DNA of 64,000 bases from Levilactobacillus fuyuanensis (GCF_003946395.1 NZ_RHNZ01000001.1:98670-162669), one strand, 5' to 3'. Shown: positions 1-9,347, numbered from the stretch's first letter. The notes: generated by a model from the letters alone, not told the origin. Numbers and translations: made by a program.

Positions 1-2
1 TC

Positions 3-968
3 TCACGTATCGAGACGGCTTGTGAAGTGGCGTTGGCGCACGGACGGAAAATTGCTGTCTTTGGCCGATCCATGGAAGCGGCCATTGTCAACGGCCGGGA
101 ACTGGGTTATTTGAACATCCCTGACGAAGCGTTAGTCGATGCCAACACCATTCGTTCTCTCCCCGCTGAAAAGGTCATGATTCTATGTACCGGTTCGCAA
201 GGTGAACCCATGGCGGCCCTTTCACGGATCGCCAACGGAACCCACCGGCAAATTGCCATTCAACCTGGCGATACTGTTGTCTTCTCCAGTAATCCAATTC
301 CTGGGAACACCATTTCGGTGAACCGGGTCATTAACGAACTGGAAGAAGCCGGCGCTAACGTCATTCACGGTAAGGTCAATAACATTCATACTTCCGGTCA
401 CGGTGGTCAAGAAGAACAGAAGCTGATGCTCCGGCTGATGCAACCGAAATTCTTCATGCCAATTCACGGGGAATACCGGATGTTAAAGATCCATACCGAA
501 CTGGCTGAACAGTGTGGTGTACCGTTAGATCACAGTTTCATTCTGCAAAACGGGGATGTCTTAGCCTTAACGCAAGACTCTGCCCGGGTTGCGGGTCACT
601 TTACCGCTGGCGATGTTTACATCGACGGTTCCGGTATCGGTGATATTGGTAACGTGGTCTTACGCGATCGCCAACTACTTTCTGAAGAAGGTTTAGTTGT
701 CGTGGTTGCCACCATCGACCTCAAGAATCAAGAAATCAAGGCCGGCCCCGACCTGCTCTCCCGTGGATTCGTCTACATGCGTGAATCCGGTGAGTTGCTA
801 AACGAAGGCCGTCGTCGTGTTTTCCAAACGATTCGTCGGGCCATGCGTAATCCTAAGGCTACCGAAGCCTCAATTAGAAACGCGGTCATTGATGACCTCC
901 AAAACTTCCTATTTGCGAAGACGGAACGTCACCCTATGATCTTGCCAATGTTCATTATGACTAAGTAG
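3..968 (+). CDS. rnjA: Ribonuclease J1, C-terminal part (5' end outside window)
   Basis: The reading frame is open from the first base, so the start lies upstream; about 321 residues of a protein usually near 555 are visible. RNase J1 is a metallo-beta-lactamase/beta-CASP nuclease with 5'-3' exo- and endonuclease activity in mRNA decay and rRNA maturation. Visible are the beta-CASP segment with GRSMEAAI, the phosphate-binding HTSGHGGQEE motif, PIHGEYRM, and the C-terminal domain with VYIDGSGIGDIGN and FVYMRESGE. The end KTERHPMILP resembles the end of B. subtilis RNase J1 (KTKRRPMILP) as I remember it, which favours J1 over J2. A hairpin with a T run follows the stop, then two copies of repeat family R1. 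Confidence 0.93.
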   Translation, partial: SRIETACEVALAHGRKIAVFGRSMEAAIVNGRELGYLNIPDEALVDANTIRSLPAEKVMILCTGSQGEPMAALSRIANGTHRQIAIQPGDTVVFSSNPIPGNTISVNRVINELEEAGANVIHGKVNNIHTSGHGGQEEQKLMLRLMQPKFFMPIHGEYRMLKIHTELAEQCGVPLDHSFILQNGDVLALTQDSARVAGHFTAGDVYIDGSGIGDIGNVVLRDRQLLSEEGLVVVVATIDLKNQEIKAGPDLLSRGFVYMRESGELLNEGRRRVFQTIRRAMRNPKATEASIRNAVIDDLQNFLFAKTERHPMILPMFIMTK

Positions 969-979
969 ATATAAGAAGA

Positions 980-1007
980 AGACGCTGTGATGGCGCCTTT
1001 TTTTGTG
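980..1007 (+). terminator. Terminator after rnjA
   Basis: A short stem (AG-CGC against GCG-CT around a TGTGATG loop) is followed by seven T. It lies 12 bases after the rnjA stop and directly before repeat R1-A. Confidence 0.6.
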
Positions 1008-1010
1008 GGT

Positions 1011-1145
1011 AAGAGTGCGGAGCAAGGCGGTTAGACTCTGAGCATTAACGTCGCTAAGGTGAAAATCCCGGGCCTGGATTTTTAGCTTAGCGGGGTTAAG
1101 CGCAGGAGTCTGCCTTGCGGAGCACGTTTCGGCCATGTTGCAGGA
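1011..1145 (+). repeat. R1 repeat copy A (long hairpin element)
   Basis: The element begins AAGAGTGCGG, then GGCGGTTAG and GAGCATTAACG. A long stem follows: GCAAGGC (1022-1028) pairs with GCCTTGC (1112-1118), AGACTC with GAGTCT, CGCTAAG with CTTAGCG, and AAAATCC with GGATTTT around a CGGGCCT tip. The 3' tail carries GCACGTTTCGGCCAT. Copies C, D and E share the conserved blocks but have different paired stem sequences. It lies in the sense orientation just after the rnjA terminator. The name R1 is mine. Confidence 0.85.
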
Positions 1146-1171
1146 GAGCGAGGCCCCAAATAAATATAACC

Positions 1172-1280
1172 ACAACGCTCCAATCCCGGGCCTGGATTTT
1201 TGGCTTGGCGGAGTTAATCGCAGGAACCTGCCTTGCGGAGCACGTTTCGGCCATGTTGCAGGAGAGCGAGGCCCCAAACA
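1172..1280 (+). repeat. R1 repeat copy B (partial tandem copy)
   Basis: This duplicates the distal part of copy A, offset by 118 bases: AATCCCGGGCCTGGATTTTT, then GGAGTTAATCGCAGGA, CCTGCCTTGCGGAGCACG and GCCATGTTGCAGGAGAGCG. The 5' arm of the hairpin has decayed or was not copied. The rest of the gap, 1281-1440, holds nothing I can identify. Confidence 0.8.
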
Positions 1281-1452
1281 AAAATAACCATCTCAGTATA
1301 TCCCCGCAACAAGAGAGTCAATTCAACACGCCCTCCCAATCTCCCCCTCTAAGACTTGCTTCACCAATCCCCCACATCTCCACTTCCTCACAAAAACCTT
1401 ATAACTAAGGAAAGTTCCGCCGGAATCACTAGGCAGTTTGGTCGATTTCGTT

Positions 1453-1483
1453 TATAATAGTGAAGATTAATAATTGAGAGGAG
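1453..1483 (+). promoter_or_regulatory. -10 element and RBS of lipid kinase gene
   Basis: TATAAT (1453-1458) lies 29 bases before the start codon and AGAGGAG (1477-1483) is the ribosome binding site. No convincing -35 box is visible. Confidence 0.5.
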
Positions 1484-1487
1484 AAGT

Positions 1488-2450
1488 ATGGTGAGTGTCC
1501 AGTTCTATATCATCTTAAACGAGCACGCGGGCAGCGGACGTGCAAAGGAACTCTGGCCGGAAATCAAGCAAGCCCTTGATGCCGCCCAGGTTTCTTATCA
1601 GCTTGCCATCTCGGAATATGCGAATCATGCGATTCTTTTAAGCGAGCAATTTGCCAAAAAATTACCCGATGAACCCCATCAAAATTGGGTTGTCCTCGCC
1701 GTTGGTGGCGATGGCACCCTTCACGAAGCCATTAACGGCCTCACCAAGCTACCACGGACCCACCCCATTCCGGTTGCCTACTTACCGATCGGCTCTGGCA
1801 ATGACTTTGCCCGGGGTGCTGGCATGGCGCTTAAATGGCAAGACGCCTTCAAACAGATCATTCAGTGTACCCACGCGACCGATTACGACATTGGCAGTTA
1901 CAACGAGACAATCAAGCAGGAACGGGGTGTGTTCACCAATAACCTGGGGATTGGTTTCGACGCTGCTATCATTTCACAGGCAAACCAGTCCAAAGCCAAG
2001 GTGTGGCTCAACAAGCACCATATGGGAAAATTATCTTACCTGGCTTCCGCCCTGGATGTGTACTACAACCAGACGGGCTTCACGCTAACTGTGCACGTGG
2101 GCAATCAACGGGATATCTACCCCAATGCCTTCCTGGTCACGACCACCAACCACCCCTACTTCGGCGGTGGCGTGGGTATTGCCCCGAGCGCAACCATTAC
2201 CGATCACAAATTACATTTGGTCGTCATTGAAAAGCCTAACTTCTTTAAATTGATGTGGTTAGCCCTACGTCTCGTATTTAAGCGTCATTTGACGTCTAAG
2301 GCCGTTCACTACTATCAGGCATCAAGTGTCCACCTCACCGTTCCGGCCATCGAATACGGCCAATTAGACGGCGAAGAGATGGGTGGACGATTCTTTGACG
2401 TTTACGTGGGTCTCAAGCAGTATCCTTTTTGGTTCGATACGACAATTTAG
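1488..2450 (+). CDS. Diacylglycerol kinase family lipid kinase
   Basis: A 320-residue protein of the DAGK catalytic (YegS/BmrU/DgkB) family, which phosphorylates diacylglycerol or related lipids with ATP and so recycles DAG from lipoteichoic acid synthesis. The N-terminal nucleotide-binding domain has NEHAGSGRA (residues 10-18) and the signature VGGDGTLHEAINGL (about 76-89), followed by PIGSGNDFARG. The C-terminal beta-rich domain has LDGEEMGG near the end. AGAGGAG precedes the ATG. It is a single-gene unit closed by a strong terminator. The exact lipid substrate cannot be told from sequence. Confidence 0.88.
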   Translation: MVSVQFYIILNEHAGSGRAKELWPEIKQALDAAQVSYQLAISEYANHAILLSEQFAKKLPDEPHQNWVVLAVGGDGTLHEAINGLTKLPRTHPIPVAYLPIGSGNDFARGAGMALKWQDAFKQIIQCTHATDYDIGSYNETIKQERGVFTNNLGIGFDAAIISQANQSKAKVWLNKHHMGKLSYLASALDVYYNQTGFTLTVHVGNQRDIYPNAFLVTTTNHPYFGGGVGIAPSATITDHKLHLVVIEKPNFFKLMWLALRLVFKRHLTSKAVHYYQASSVHLTVPAIEYGQLDGEEMGGRFFDVYVGLKQYPFWFDTTI

Positions 2451-2478
2451 ATCATTAAGTAATTTTGAGTAACCTAAA

Positions 2479-2530
2479 GAACGTCCCATCGGATTCAGCC
2501 TTTGCGCTGCATCTGATGGGACGTTTTTCA
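2479..2530 (+). terminator. Terminator after lipid kinase gene
   Basis: AACGTCCCATC pairs with GATGGGACGTT, followed by a T run. Confidence 0.85.
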
Positions 2531-2555
2531 GGTGTTTTCAGTAACTATGAAAGCA

Positions 2556-2587
2556 CAAAAAAAGGATGTGATCGTGACCACATCCTC
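2556..2587 (-). terminator. Terminator of the 69-residue protein gene
   Basis: On the minus strand AGGATGTG(G) pairs with CACATCCT, followed by seven T. Confidence 0.85.
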
Positions 2588-2620
2588 TCGCCATTGGCAC
2601 TAACCAACGACAGTTTATGA

Positions 2621-2830
2621 TTAATCTTCAGAAGCATCCATTGCTTCCAGAATCATGTCTAGTTGAGCGCACTTATTACTGAGGTAGTTCATTTCCTCAC
2701 CATACCGCGGTTCAATCTGTACGGTTTCACTAGTACTTTGAACAGTTGCGGATTCCTTTTCTTTCAACGTGGCTAGCTGTGAATTAGCCTGCCGATACTC
2801 TTCCAGAATCTCTACCCGATTACTCATCAC
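2621..2830 (-). CDS. Small acidic protein of unknown function
   Basis: A 69-residue soluble, acidic protein that looks largely helical, with heptad-like stretches (EILEEYRQANSQLATLKEKE and the C-terminal LDMILEAMDASED). I do not recognise the family. An AAAGGAG site precedes a GTG-ATG pair; GTG at 2830 has the better spacing. It is monocistronic with its own terminator, which supports a real gene. Confidence 0.65.
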   Translation of the reverse strand: MMSNRVEILEEYRQANSQLATLKEKESATVQSTSETVQIEPRYGEEMNYLSNKCAQLDMILEAMDASED

Positions 2831-2972
2831 TACACAACTCCTTTAACAAATTTAGTTTTTGATTCCCGTTTTCTTAAACGACTAAAAGGAATCATACCAC
2901 TTGCTAAGGGATTTGTTAACGATTATCTTAAAATTTTTCAACGATTTTCATAAACTTTTTTCCTGCAACCGA

Positions 2973-4484
2973 TTACTTCAATGTCCCAGCAAAGGATGGC
3001 ATGAAGTAACTACTGATCTGTTGGACCTTAACATTTTGACCAGGTTGTGGTGCCGCAACGAATTGATTATTGCCTAAGTAGATTGCATCATGGTAAGTGG
3101 ACCCCTTCGTACCCCAGAAGAGAATATCGCCAGGCTTGGCTGAAGCGACGGAGTGCGTTGAAACATAGGCTTCTTGCGATACCGTGTTATGTGGTAAGCT
3201 GACGCCCATTGCATTCTTGTAAACGTAAGCAACCAAACCAGAACAGTCCATCCCACTGAGTGAAGAGCCACCCCAAACGTAAGGAATGTTGGCTGAGGCT
3301 AACTTCAAGGCTAAACCGGTCACGGACCCACTGGTTAAGCCAGCCGTGTTCGTGGTCTTCTTAGTACTGCTGCTAGTTGCCACCGTAGCTGAGGAACTGC
3401 TACTCGTTGCCGTGTTGGTGTTGGTTGTTGTAGCTGCCTTAGCAGCCTGCTTCTTAACAGCAGACTGTGTCGTGGTCTTGATCCGTTTCGTCCGAGTCGT
3501 GGCCGTTGCGTTTTGACTGCCGGTTTGTGGCTGCGTTTGCGCTTGACTACTACTGCTGGTTACAGTACTGCTACTAGTGCTCGTCGTACTTGGTGTCGTG
3601 GCCTGTGAGCTAGATTGCGTCGTGTTAGATGATACGGACTGGCTTGACACAACTGTGGCTCGAGACTGACGCTGCACTGGTTGACTAGAACTGGTCGTGC
3701 TTGCTGCCGTCGTTGATGAACTGTTAGACGTTACGGCGCTGTTTGCGCTCGAAGTTGACACACTAGACTTGGAGCTTGCGCTACTTACAACTTGTGACGT
3801 CTCCGTCGCATTGGTGTTAACGTGATTATTCTTCACAGCTGAACTGCTAGTTCGTGAAGAACTATTTGCAGCCGGAGTTGACGAGGATTGCTTCGTGGTA
3901 CTTGGTGTCGTCGTGCTTGAGCTAGCAACCGCTGCACTCTGTTTCTGCTGTTGCTTACTTGCTGCGGCTTGCTGTTGCGCCACGATTTGAGCTTGAACGG
4001 CATTGGCCTTTTGCGTCGACTGCCGAGTTGCACTACTTGTTGCGGTCGAGTTGGTTGTGCTCGTGGTAGCGGCGACACTGCCCTTAGGAATCGTTAAGGT
4101 CTGCCCCACGCTTAGAACATCACCATCCATGTGATTGGCCTTTTGTAATTGTGCTACGGAAACGTGGTACTGCTGAGCTAAGTCCCACAGCGTATCACCG
4201 GATTTAACGGTGTGGCTTTGTTGGGTCTTAGCGGAGCGGACTTGTAATTTCTGACCGACAAAGATCATGTCAGTCTTGCTATCAATCGAATTTTGTTGTT
4301 CTAGGTCTTGAATCGAAACGCCCAGTTTTTGTGAAAGTTCCCAAACGGTGTCGCCCTGCTTCACTTGAATACTATCTGCATTAGCGGTGATCGTGGCTCC
4401 GGCTGCTAAGGCACCCATGGCGCTGACGACTCCGACAAGTGCTTTGGTGGTTTTTCGTTGTCCTGTACTCATTTTCAACAACAC
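2973..4484 (-). CDS. Secreted LysM-NlpC/P60 peptidoglycan endopeptidase
   Basis: About 500 residues: a signal peptide (basic start, hydrophobic core, cleavage near TANADS), two LysM domains (about residues 38-82 and 90-134) that bind peptidoglycan, a Ser/Thr/Ala-rich linker of about 230 residues, and a C-terminal NlpC/P60 domain. The catalytic Cys is in MDCSGLV and the His in YHDAIYLG; the usual HAP of the third catalytic position reads AAP. Such enzymes cut stem peptides (often D-Glu-diamino acid bonds) during growth or separation. AAAGGACG precedes a TTG-TTG-AAA-ATG cluster, so a TTG start is likely and the ATG (MSTGQRK) is the alternative. The Ser/Thr linker could be an O-glycosylation target, as described for Acm2 in L. 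plantarum. Confidence 0.9.
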   Translation of the reverse strand: MLLKMSTGQRKTTKALVGVVSAMGALAAGATITANADSIQVKQGDTVWELSQKLGVSIQDLEQQNSIDSKTDMIFVGQKLQVRSAKTQQSHTVKSGDTLWDLAQQYHVSVAQLQKANHMDGDVLSVGQTLTIPKGSVAATTSTTNSTATSSATRQSTQKANAVQAQIVAQQQAAASKQQQKQSAAVASSSTTTPSTTKQSSSTPAANSSSRTSSSAVKNNHVNTNATETSQVVSSASSKSSVSTSSANSAVTSNSSSTTAASTTSSSQPVQRQSRATVVSSQSVSSNTTQSSSQATTPSTTSTSSSTVTSSSSQAQTQPQTGSQNATATTRTKRIKTTTQSAVKKQAAKAATTTNTNTATSSSSSATVATSSSTKKTTNTAGLTSGSVTGLALKLASANIPYVWGGSSLSGMDCSGLVAYVYKNAMGVSLPHNTVSQEAYVSTHSVASAKPGDILFWGTKGSTYHDAIYLGNNQFVAAPQPGQNVKVQQISSYFMPSFAGTLK

Positions 4485-4899
4485 GTCCTTTTATGACTTT
4501 TTTTCAACGCAGGTGAACGTGAAAGTCCTGCTACTCAGCAAGCAACTTCCGGTCGTTCATAGTAAATACGAATCACAAATTAATATTACCACACGTTTTG
4601 CCAGTTCCTTGTGAAATATTAAGGAAATCATAACGGATTTTTAAGCTTAAACATTTGTTCCCGTTTTTTAATTTATCATTATATTCATGTCATGGAAGCG
4701 CTTATTAGTAGGCTTTAAGTGGTTTCGTTAAGCAAACTTCTGTTCTTTAATCTTCAAAATTTACCTGCAACAGTTTCCTTGAACACCTCAAGCAGTTTCG
4801 GGGATAAAACTATTTGCAGAATACAAATTGCCACTGGCAACGCTTTCTGTAGGTTACAACTGGCGATTTTTGTTGCGACTTTGTGAAATTCGTTTTTGT
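4485..4899. other. AT-rich non-coding gap
   Basis: No plausible gene. On the minus strand there are possible -10 elements (TATAAT-like near 4680) that could drive the LysM-NlpC gene with a long leader, but no clear -35 box or operator. Confidence 0.4.
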
Positions 4900-4930
4900 A
4901 CACAAAAAAACGGGAGAAATTCTCCCGTTA
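4900..4930 (-). terminator. Terminator of the DUF1002 gene
   Basis: Minus strand: AACGGGAGAA pairs with TTCTCCCGTT, followed by seven T. Confidence 0.88.
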
Positions 4931-4958
4931 GTTAGTAATCCCGCCGTTCTGACGTTCC

Positions 4959-5978
4959 TTAGTTGAATAGTCCTTGGAAGAACGAGACAACCTGGTGCCA
5001 GATTTGAACGAAGAAGTTTTCGGCCTTTTTGGCATCGGCGCTGTTGGCAAAATCTTTCACATTCGCCATTTTGTCACCAATACTATTAGCTAAATTGTTT
5101 GCAACGTTAGTCACGTTGTTCACGTAAGTCTTACTGGTTGAGACTGGTGCTTGCTGAACCTTGCTCAAGGCAACCGCAATATTTGTGATCTGCGTTTGGT
5201 TAGTCTTGCCATCAATGCCCTGCTTAGCCAAGGCCTTTTCCAACATTTCTTCAATGTCGGCCTTGGTTGCTAGGTCATCCCCGTTTTGCCGTTGCTTAGC
5301 TAAGTCGGAAGAAACTGAACCGACCGCTGACATCAGCTTACCAGGATACTTCTTATCACTACTGTTATTATCAATTGCAGGTTGGGTCGCATCCAAAACA
5401 CCGTTAGCGGCTTGAGTGTTCTCCGAGTTCAGCGTTAAGCCATCCGCTGCCAAGGCCTTGTAGACCCCAGTCAGCGCTGACTCACCCGAGACGGACTTGT
5501 CGGCTGTCACGGTAATGATGACATCCTTGACCCCGGCCATTGTCGCAACCATGGCATACTGTTGAGAGGTAACCTCAGTAATATTATTACTACCATTATA
5601 TTCGGCAATGTTGACCTTTACACCAGTACCCGGATCAGCAGGCGCTAATGCCACGGAACTGATCATGCTGGCATCGGTCGTCCCGGCTGAGTTTAAATAC
5701 TGGGCGTAATCGCTCCCAGTCGCCGTTAAGGCACTGTAGTTGGATTTAACGCCTAAGGCTGAAGCCACGGCATCCTTATCCTCGCTGGCTAACCCCGCAC
5801 CATAGACCACGTAGGCTTTGGATAAGGCCTTGGTCTGAACGGTACTCCCGCTGGTGGCGGAGCTACTGCTGTCACTCGTCGCGTCCGTGGTATCCGCGTT
5901 AGCATGAACCATGCTCCCGCCAATACCAACTGCCAGAGCAACTGCCGCCAAGCTCAAGATAACTCGCTTTAATTTCAT
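4959..5978 (-). CDS. Secreted DUF1002 domain protein
   Basis: A 339-residue exported protein with a signal peptide ending near VHANAD, a short Ser/Thr spacer, and a DUF1002 region (from about residue 45: ALSKAYVVYGAGL, later VKDVIITVTADKSVSGESALTGVYKAL). The C-terminus has a FFVQIWHQVVSFFQGLF amphipathic/hydrophobic segment that may associate with the membrane. The family is widespread in Firmicutes without a known function. Starting at the ATG (MKLKRV) gives proper spacing to GAGAG; the GTG three codons upstream overlaps the Shine-Dalgarno sequence. Confidence 0.85.
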   Translation of the reverse strand: MKLKRVILSLAAVALAVGIGGSMVHANADTTDATSDSSSSATSGSTVQTKALSKAYVVYGAGLASEDKDAVASALGVKSNYSALTATGSDYAQYLNSAGTTDASMISSVALAPADPGTGVKVNIAEYNGSNNITEVTSQQYAMVATMAGVKDVIITVTADKSVSGESALTGVYKALAADGLTLNSENTQAANGVLDATQPAIDNNSSDKKYPGKLMSAVGSVSSDLAKQRQNGDDLATKADIEEMLEKALAKQGIDGKTNQTQITNIAVALSKVQQAPVSTSKTYVNNVTNVANNLANSIGDKMANVKDFANSADAKKAENFFVQIWHQVVSFFQGLFN

Positions 5979-6092
5979 TGTTTGCACTCTCTTTTCACTT
6001 GAATTTAACTTCCCCGGTGAACTCAGTATAGCACGAGACCCAACCTGGAAGCCGGATTCAGAGCGACCTTAGAGAATTCTTCAGACTTACGA

Positions 6093-6986
6093 TTATTGCC
6101 AGAACCGCCGTGCACCAGCGTATTCAGGGGCAAAGGCGGATTTCGCCATGCTGATCTCTTCAACCTGTCCACCGGGCTTAGGGGCATGCAGAATCTGCCC
6201 AGCACCAGCGTACAGACCCACGTGATGAATGGTCCCTGTGCCGTGATCCGTTGCGAAGAAGACCAGATCACCGGCCGTTAATTCCTCAGGTGCCACGGGA
6301 TAACCGTTGGCAAACTGATCCTGTGCATCACGTGGCACGGGAATCCCCAGTGCTCGGTGCAGGGCGTAAATGAAGCCCGAACAGTCAAAACCGGCTGGGG
6401 TTAAGCCCCCCCACAGGTAAGGTGTATCGATAAACTGGCGGCCTAATGCGAGGATTCGATCCCCATCATCCACACCAGTTACGCCGAGTTGCGCAGCCGC
6501 TGCTGGAATCTGACCAGTGCCTAGTGGGGTGACCACTTGAATCCACTCGGCATCCTGGCTAGTCGTGGTTAGGATTGTCCCCATCGGCAAGGTCAAGACA
6601 GGCTGCTGATCCGTATCCAATAACGTTGTCGTTGGCTGAACCAAGCGAACCGTCGTCGTTGGGTACTCCAGTTCGGCATCGCTAGTCGTCAGTTGGGCCA
6701 TTGGAATCCAGCCGGGATAGCCCCGCCGTTCCAAACGATTGGCTTGCCGCGTCACAAAGACGTGGGCCCAGTCGCCCTCCTGCCGATCCAAAACGACTCG
6801 ATCGTTAAACAACGCTTCGGTGACGATACCATTCTTATCTGCCAAACGTTGCCGATCGGCCGGTTGCAAGGCTGCTAACCACGCCGTCAAGTCACCGTCT
6901 TGTAAATAGGTCTGATCAGTCTCCGTGGCTACCGTCGGTGCGGACCACACTAATGCCGTGGGAACCTTAATCCGTCGAATCTCCAT
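6093..6986 (-). CDS. NlpC/P60 endopeptidase with SH3-like domains (YkfC type)
   Basis: A 297-residue protein without a signal peptide. It has two bacterial SH3-like regions (about residues 1-100 and 105-165) and a C-terminal NlpC/P60 domain with the complete Cys-His-His set: FDCSGFIY, IHHVGLYAG and ILHAPKPG. It resembles YkfC-type gamma-D-glutamyl-L-diamino acid endopeptidases, which process muropeptides during cell-wall recycling in the cytoplasm. GGAGGCGG precedes the ATG. It points the same way as the DUF1002 gene. The murQ gene at 13 kb is another wall-recycling enzyme in the window. Confidence 0.88.
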   Translation of the reverse strand: MEIRRIKVPTALVWSAPTVATETDQTYLQDGDLTAWLAALQPADRQRLADKNGIVTEALFNDRVVLDRQEGDWAHVFVTRQANRLERRGYPGWIPMAQLTTSDAELEYPTTTVRLVQPTTTLLDTDQQPVLTLPMGTILTTTSQDAEWIQVVTPLGTGQIPAAAAQLGVTGVDDGDRILALGRQFIDTPYLWGGLTPAGFDCSGFIYALHRALGIPVPRDAQDQFANGYPVAPEELTAGDLVFFATDHGTGTIHHVGLYAGAGQILHAPKPGGQVEEISMAKSAFAPEYAGARRFWQ

Positions 6987-7110
6987 TAAAACCGCCTCCA
7001 GTTTCTTTACCCCAATCTTACCAATAATTCGGTCAACTTACTAGATTGTTCTGCAACTTACGTGATTGTTTCGATAACCAGTGGCTAAAGTGGCACTGAT
7101 ATCGTCCCAT

Positions 7111-7148
7111 AAAAAAAGTCACGCTAGTTGCGGAGGCCTAGCGTGACT
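7111..7148 (-). terminator. Terminator of tkt
   Basis: Minus strand: AGTCACGCTAG pairs with CTAGCGTGACT, followed by seven T. Confidence 0.88.
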
Positions 7149-7181
7149 GGAGGACGTATTATTATAGTAGAAACTTTTCTT

Positions 7182-9203
7182 TTACAACAGATCTAGATAG
7201 GCTTGAACGACGTTTTCTGCGGTGAAACCAGCCATTTCGACGACGGCCGTGCCGTTACCACTAGCCCCAAAGTGTTCCTGGGTCAGAGCAATGCCATCCA
7301 GGCCAACGTAGCGGTACCAACTAGCGCCACTCGCCATTTCAACCGCGACTCTGCGGCGAAGATGCTTGGGAAGCACGCTCTCTTGGTAATCAGCGGATTG
7401 CGTACTGAATTTCTCAAAGCTAGGAATTGAAACTACGCGAACATCGTGGCCAATTTCAGCCAACCGTTGCTGTGCATCCACAGCCAACTTGACTTCGGAA
7501 CCCGAGGCCATCAAGATTCCTTCGGCCTCGTGTTGGGCGTCGGCAACGACGTAGCCCCCACGCTTCACACCGGCGCGAACCTTAGCAGCTGGCTTTGGCA
7601 AGGTTGGTAAACCTTGACGGGTCAAGATGATAGCTGTTGGATGATCCGTTGCGGAGATGGCTTGCTCCCAAGCCGCCACCGTTTCGTTCCCATCGGCTGG
7701 CCGGTAAACCGTCAGGCCTGGAATGGAACGTAATGCTGCCAACTGCTCAACGGGTTCGTGGGTTGGACCATCTTCCCCAACGGCTAAAGAGTCGTGGGTG
7801 AAGACGTAGGTAACGGGTAACTTTTGTAATGCTGCTAACCGAATTGCTGGCTTCATGTAGTCGGAGAAGACGAAGAACGTCGACCCGTAGACGCGTGTTC
7901 CCCCGTGCAAAGCAATCCCGTTCATCGCAGCGGCTTCGGCAAATTCACGAACCCCAAACCAAAGATTTTTGCCGGTTGGATTGTCTCGACTAAAACGATC
8001 CTCATCGACAACGTTGGTCTTGTTCGAACTGAACAGGTCGGCCGACCCACCCCACAGGTTCGGGCAAGCTGCGCTCAGCCGTTGAAGAATCTCGTGACCA
8101 CTAGCCCGAGATGCCAGCGCATCCTTCTTGTAATACGTTGGCAGGCTGGCCGTGTAGTCGGCAGGTAAGCTTTGACTAATGCCTTGGGCAAATTGCGCAG
8201 CTAACGTCGGTTCAACCGCCGAGTAGCGAGTAACCAAGTTGGACCATTCCTGATGACTAGCCCAACCCCGGGATTTCACCGTGCTTTGGAACCGCTCAGT
8301 AACAGTTGCTGGCACCGTGAAGGGATCGTTATCCCAGTTGTAGAATTCCCGGGTAGCAGCCAAATCTTCTGCATTGAGTGGTGCCCCATGAACCTTATTT
8401 GTCCCTTGGTGAGGACTGCCGGCCCCAATGACTGTTTTAACTTCGATCAATGTTGGCCCAGACTGATTATCCTTAGCCGTGTTGATGGCAGTATCGATAG
8501 CGTCTAAGTCATTGCCATCGGCAACCCGCAGATAGTTCCAACCGTAGCTTTCAAACCGGCCAGCCACGTCATCGTGGCAAGCGTTGGAGAGCGGCCCATC
8601 CAAGGACACATCGTTTGAATCGTATAAGACGATTAATTTATTTAATTTTAACTGACCGGCGAGGCTTGCTGACTCAGCAGCGACCCCTTCCATCAGATCT
8701 CCATCCCCACAGATGGCGTAAGTATAGTGATCGACCACGTGATATTCGGCACGGTTGTATTCGGCACCCAAGTGCATTTCGGCCATGGCCATCCCCACGG
8801 CCATCCCAATTCCTTGTCCCAAGGGACCAGTCGTGGCATCAACTCCTGGCGTGACCCCATGTTCGGGATGCCCGGGTGTCTTACTGCCCACTTGCCGGAA
8901 ATTCATCAGGTCGGACTTACTCAGCGCAAACCCACTGAGGTACAACAGACTGTAAAGCATTGCTGAACCATGGCCGGCTGATAAGACGAACCGATCGCGG
9001 TTGAACCATTGCGGGAAGGATGGGTCAATCCGTAAGTGCCGGGAGAATAAAACGTAAGCCATTGGCGAAACCCCCAAAGGTAAGCCAGGGTGACCGGAGC
9101 GGGCCCGCGAAATCATATCCATACTGAGCATCCGAACGGCCGTCACCGCTTGCGTATCAATTTCATCAAAATCTGCTTTTTTTACTGCTTTTTCATTCAA
9201 CAT
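7182..9203 (-). CDS. tkt: Transketolase
   Basis: A 673-residue, full-length thiamine-diphosphate enzyme that moves two-carbon units between ketoses and aldoses in the pentose phosphate pathway. Visible are SRARSGHPGLPLG, GHGSAMLYSLLYLSG, the ThDP/Mg motif GDGDLMEGVAAESASLAG with YDSND, the pyrimidine-binding part GVREFAEAAAMNGIALHGG, and the transketolase signature THDSLAVGEDGPTHEPVEQLA. ATG at 9203 (MLNEK) has GTGAGG about ten bases upstream; an in-frame ATG 12 codons earlier lacks a site. It has its own promoter and terminator. Neighbouring rbsK and prs fit a role in ribose-phosphate supply. Confidence 0.96.
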   Translation of the reverse strand: MLNEKAVKKADFDEIDTQAVTAVRMLSMDMISRARSGHPGLPLGVSPMAYVLFSRHLRIDPSFPQWFNRDRFVLSAGHGSAMLYSLLYLSGFALSKSDLMNFRQVGSKTPGHPEHGVTPGVDATTGPLGQGIGMAVGMAMAEMHLGAEYNRAEYHVVDHYTYAICGDGDLMEGVAAESASLAGQLKLNKLIVLYDSNDVSLDGPLSNACHDDVAGRFESYGWNYLRVADGNDLDAIDTAINTAKDNQSGPTLIEVKTVIGAGSPHQGTNKVHGAPLNAEDLAATREFYNWDNDPFTVPATVTERFQSTVKSRGWASHQEWSNLVTRYSAVEPTLAAQFAQGISQSLPADYTASLPTYYKKDALASRASGHEILQRLSAACPNLWGGSADLFSSNKTNVVDEDRFSRDNPTGKNLWFGVREFAEAAAMNGIALHGGTRVYGSTFFVFSDYMKPAIRLAALQKLPVTYVFTHDSLAVGEDGPTHEPVEQLAALRSIPGLTVYRPADGNETVAAWEQAISATDHPTAIILTRQGLPTLPKPAAKVRAGVKRGGYVVADAQHEAEGILMASGSEVKLAVDAQQRLAEIGHDVRVVSIPSFEKFSTQSADYQESVLPKHLRRRVAVEMASGASWYRYVGLDGIALTQEHFGASGNGTAVVEMAGFTAENVVQAYLDLL

Positions 9204-9318
9204 TTGATAGATAACCTCACTTTTATGTAACCGGACCATTCACGGCTACCATTTTTGATTGGCGCATGCATTCGTTGATTTAATCGATATCGTCAACGGC
9301 ATCTCCTTGACTTTTCTA

Positions 9319-9347
9319 ACTATACCAATTCAACTAGAATAATGCAA
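9319..9347 (-). promoter_or_regulatory. Promoter of tkt
   Basis: Minus strand: TTGCAT (9342-9347), 17-base spacer, TATAGT (9319-9324). The leader to the start codon is about 110 bases. Confidence 0.65.

Noticed and set aside
909..1408. Open frames on both strands over the R1-A/B region
   Set aside because: They are created by the palindromic, GC-rich repeat, carry no ribosome sites and translate the repeats.
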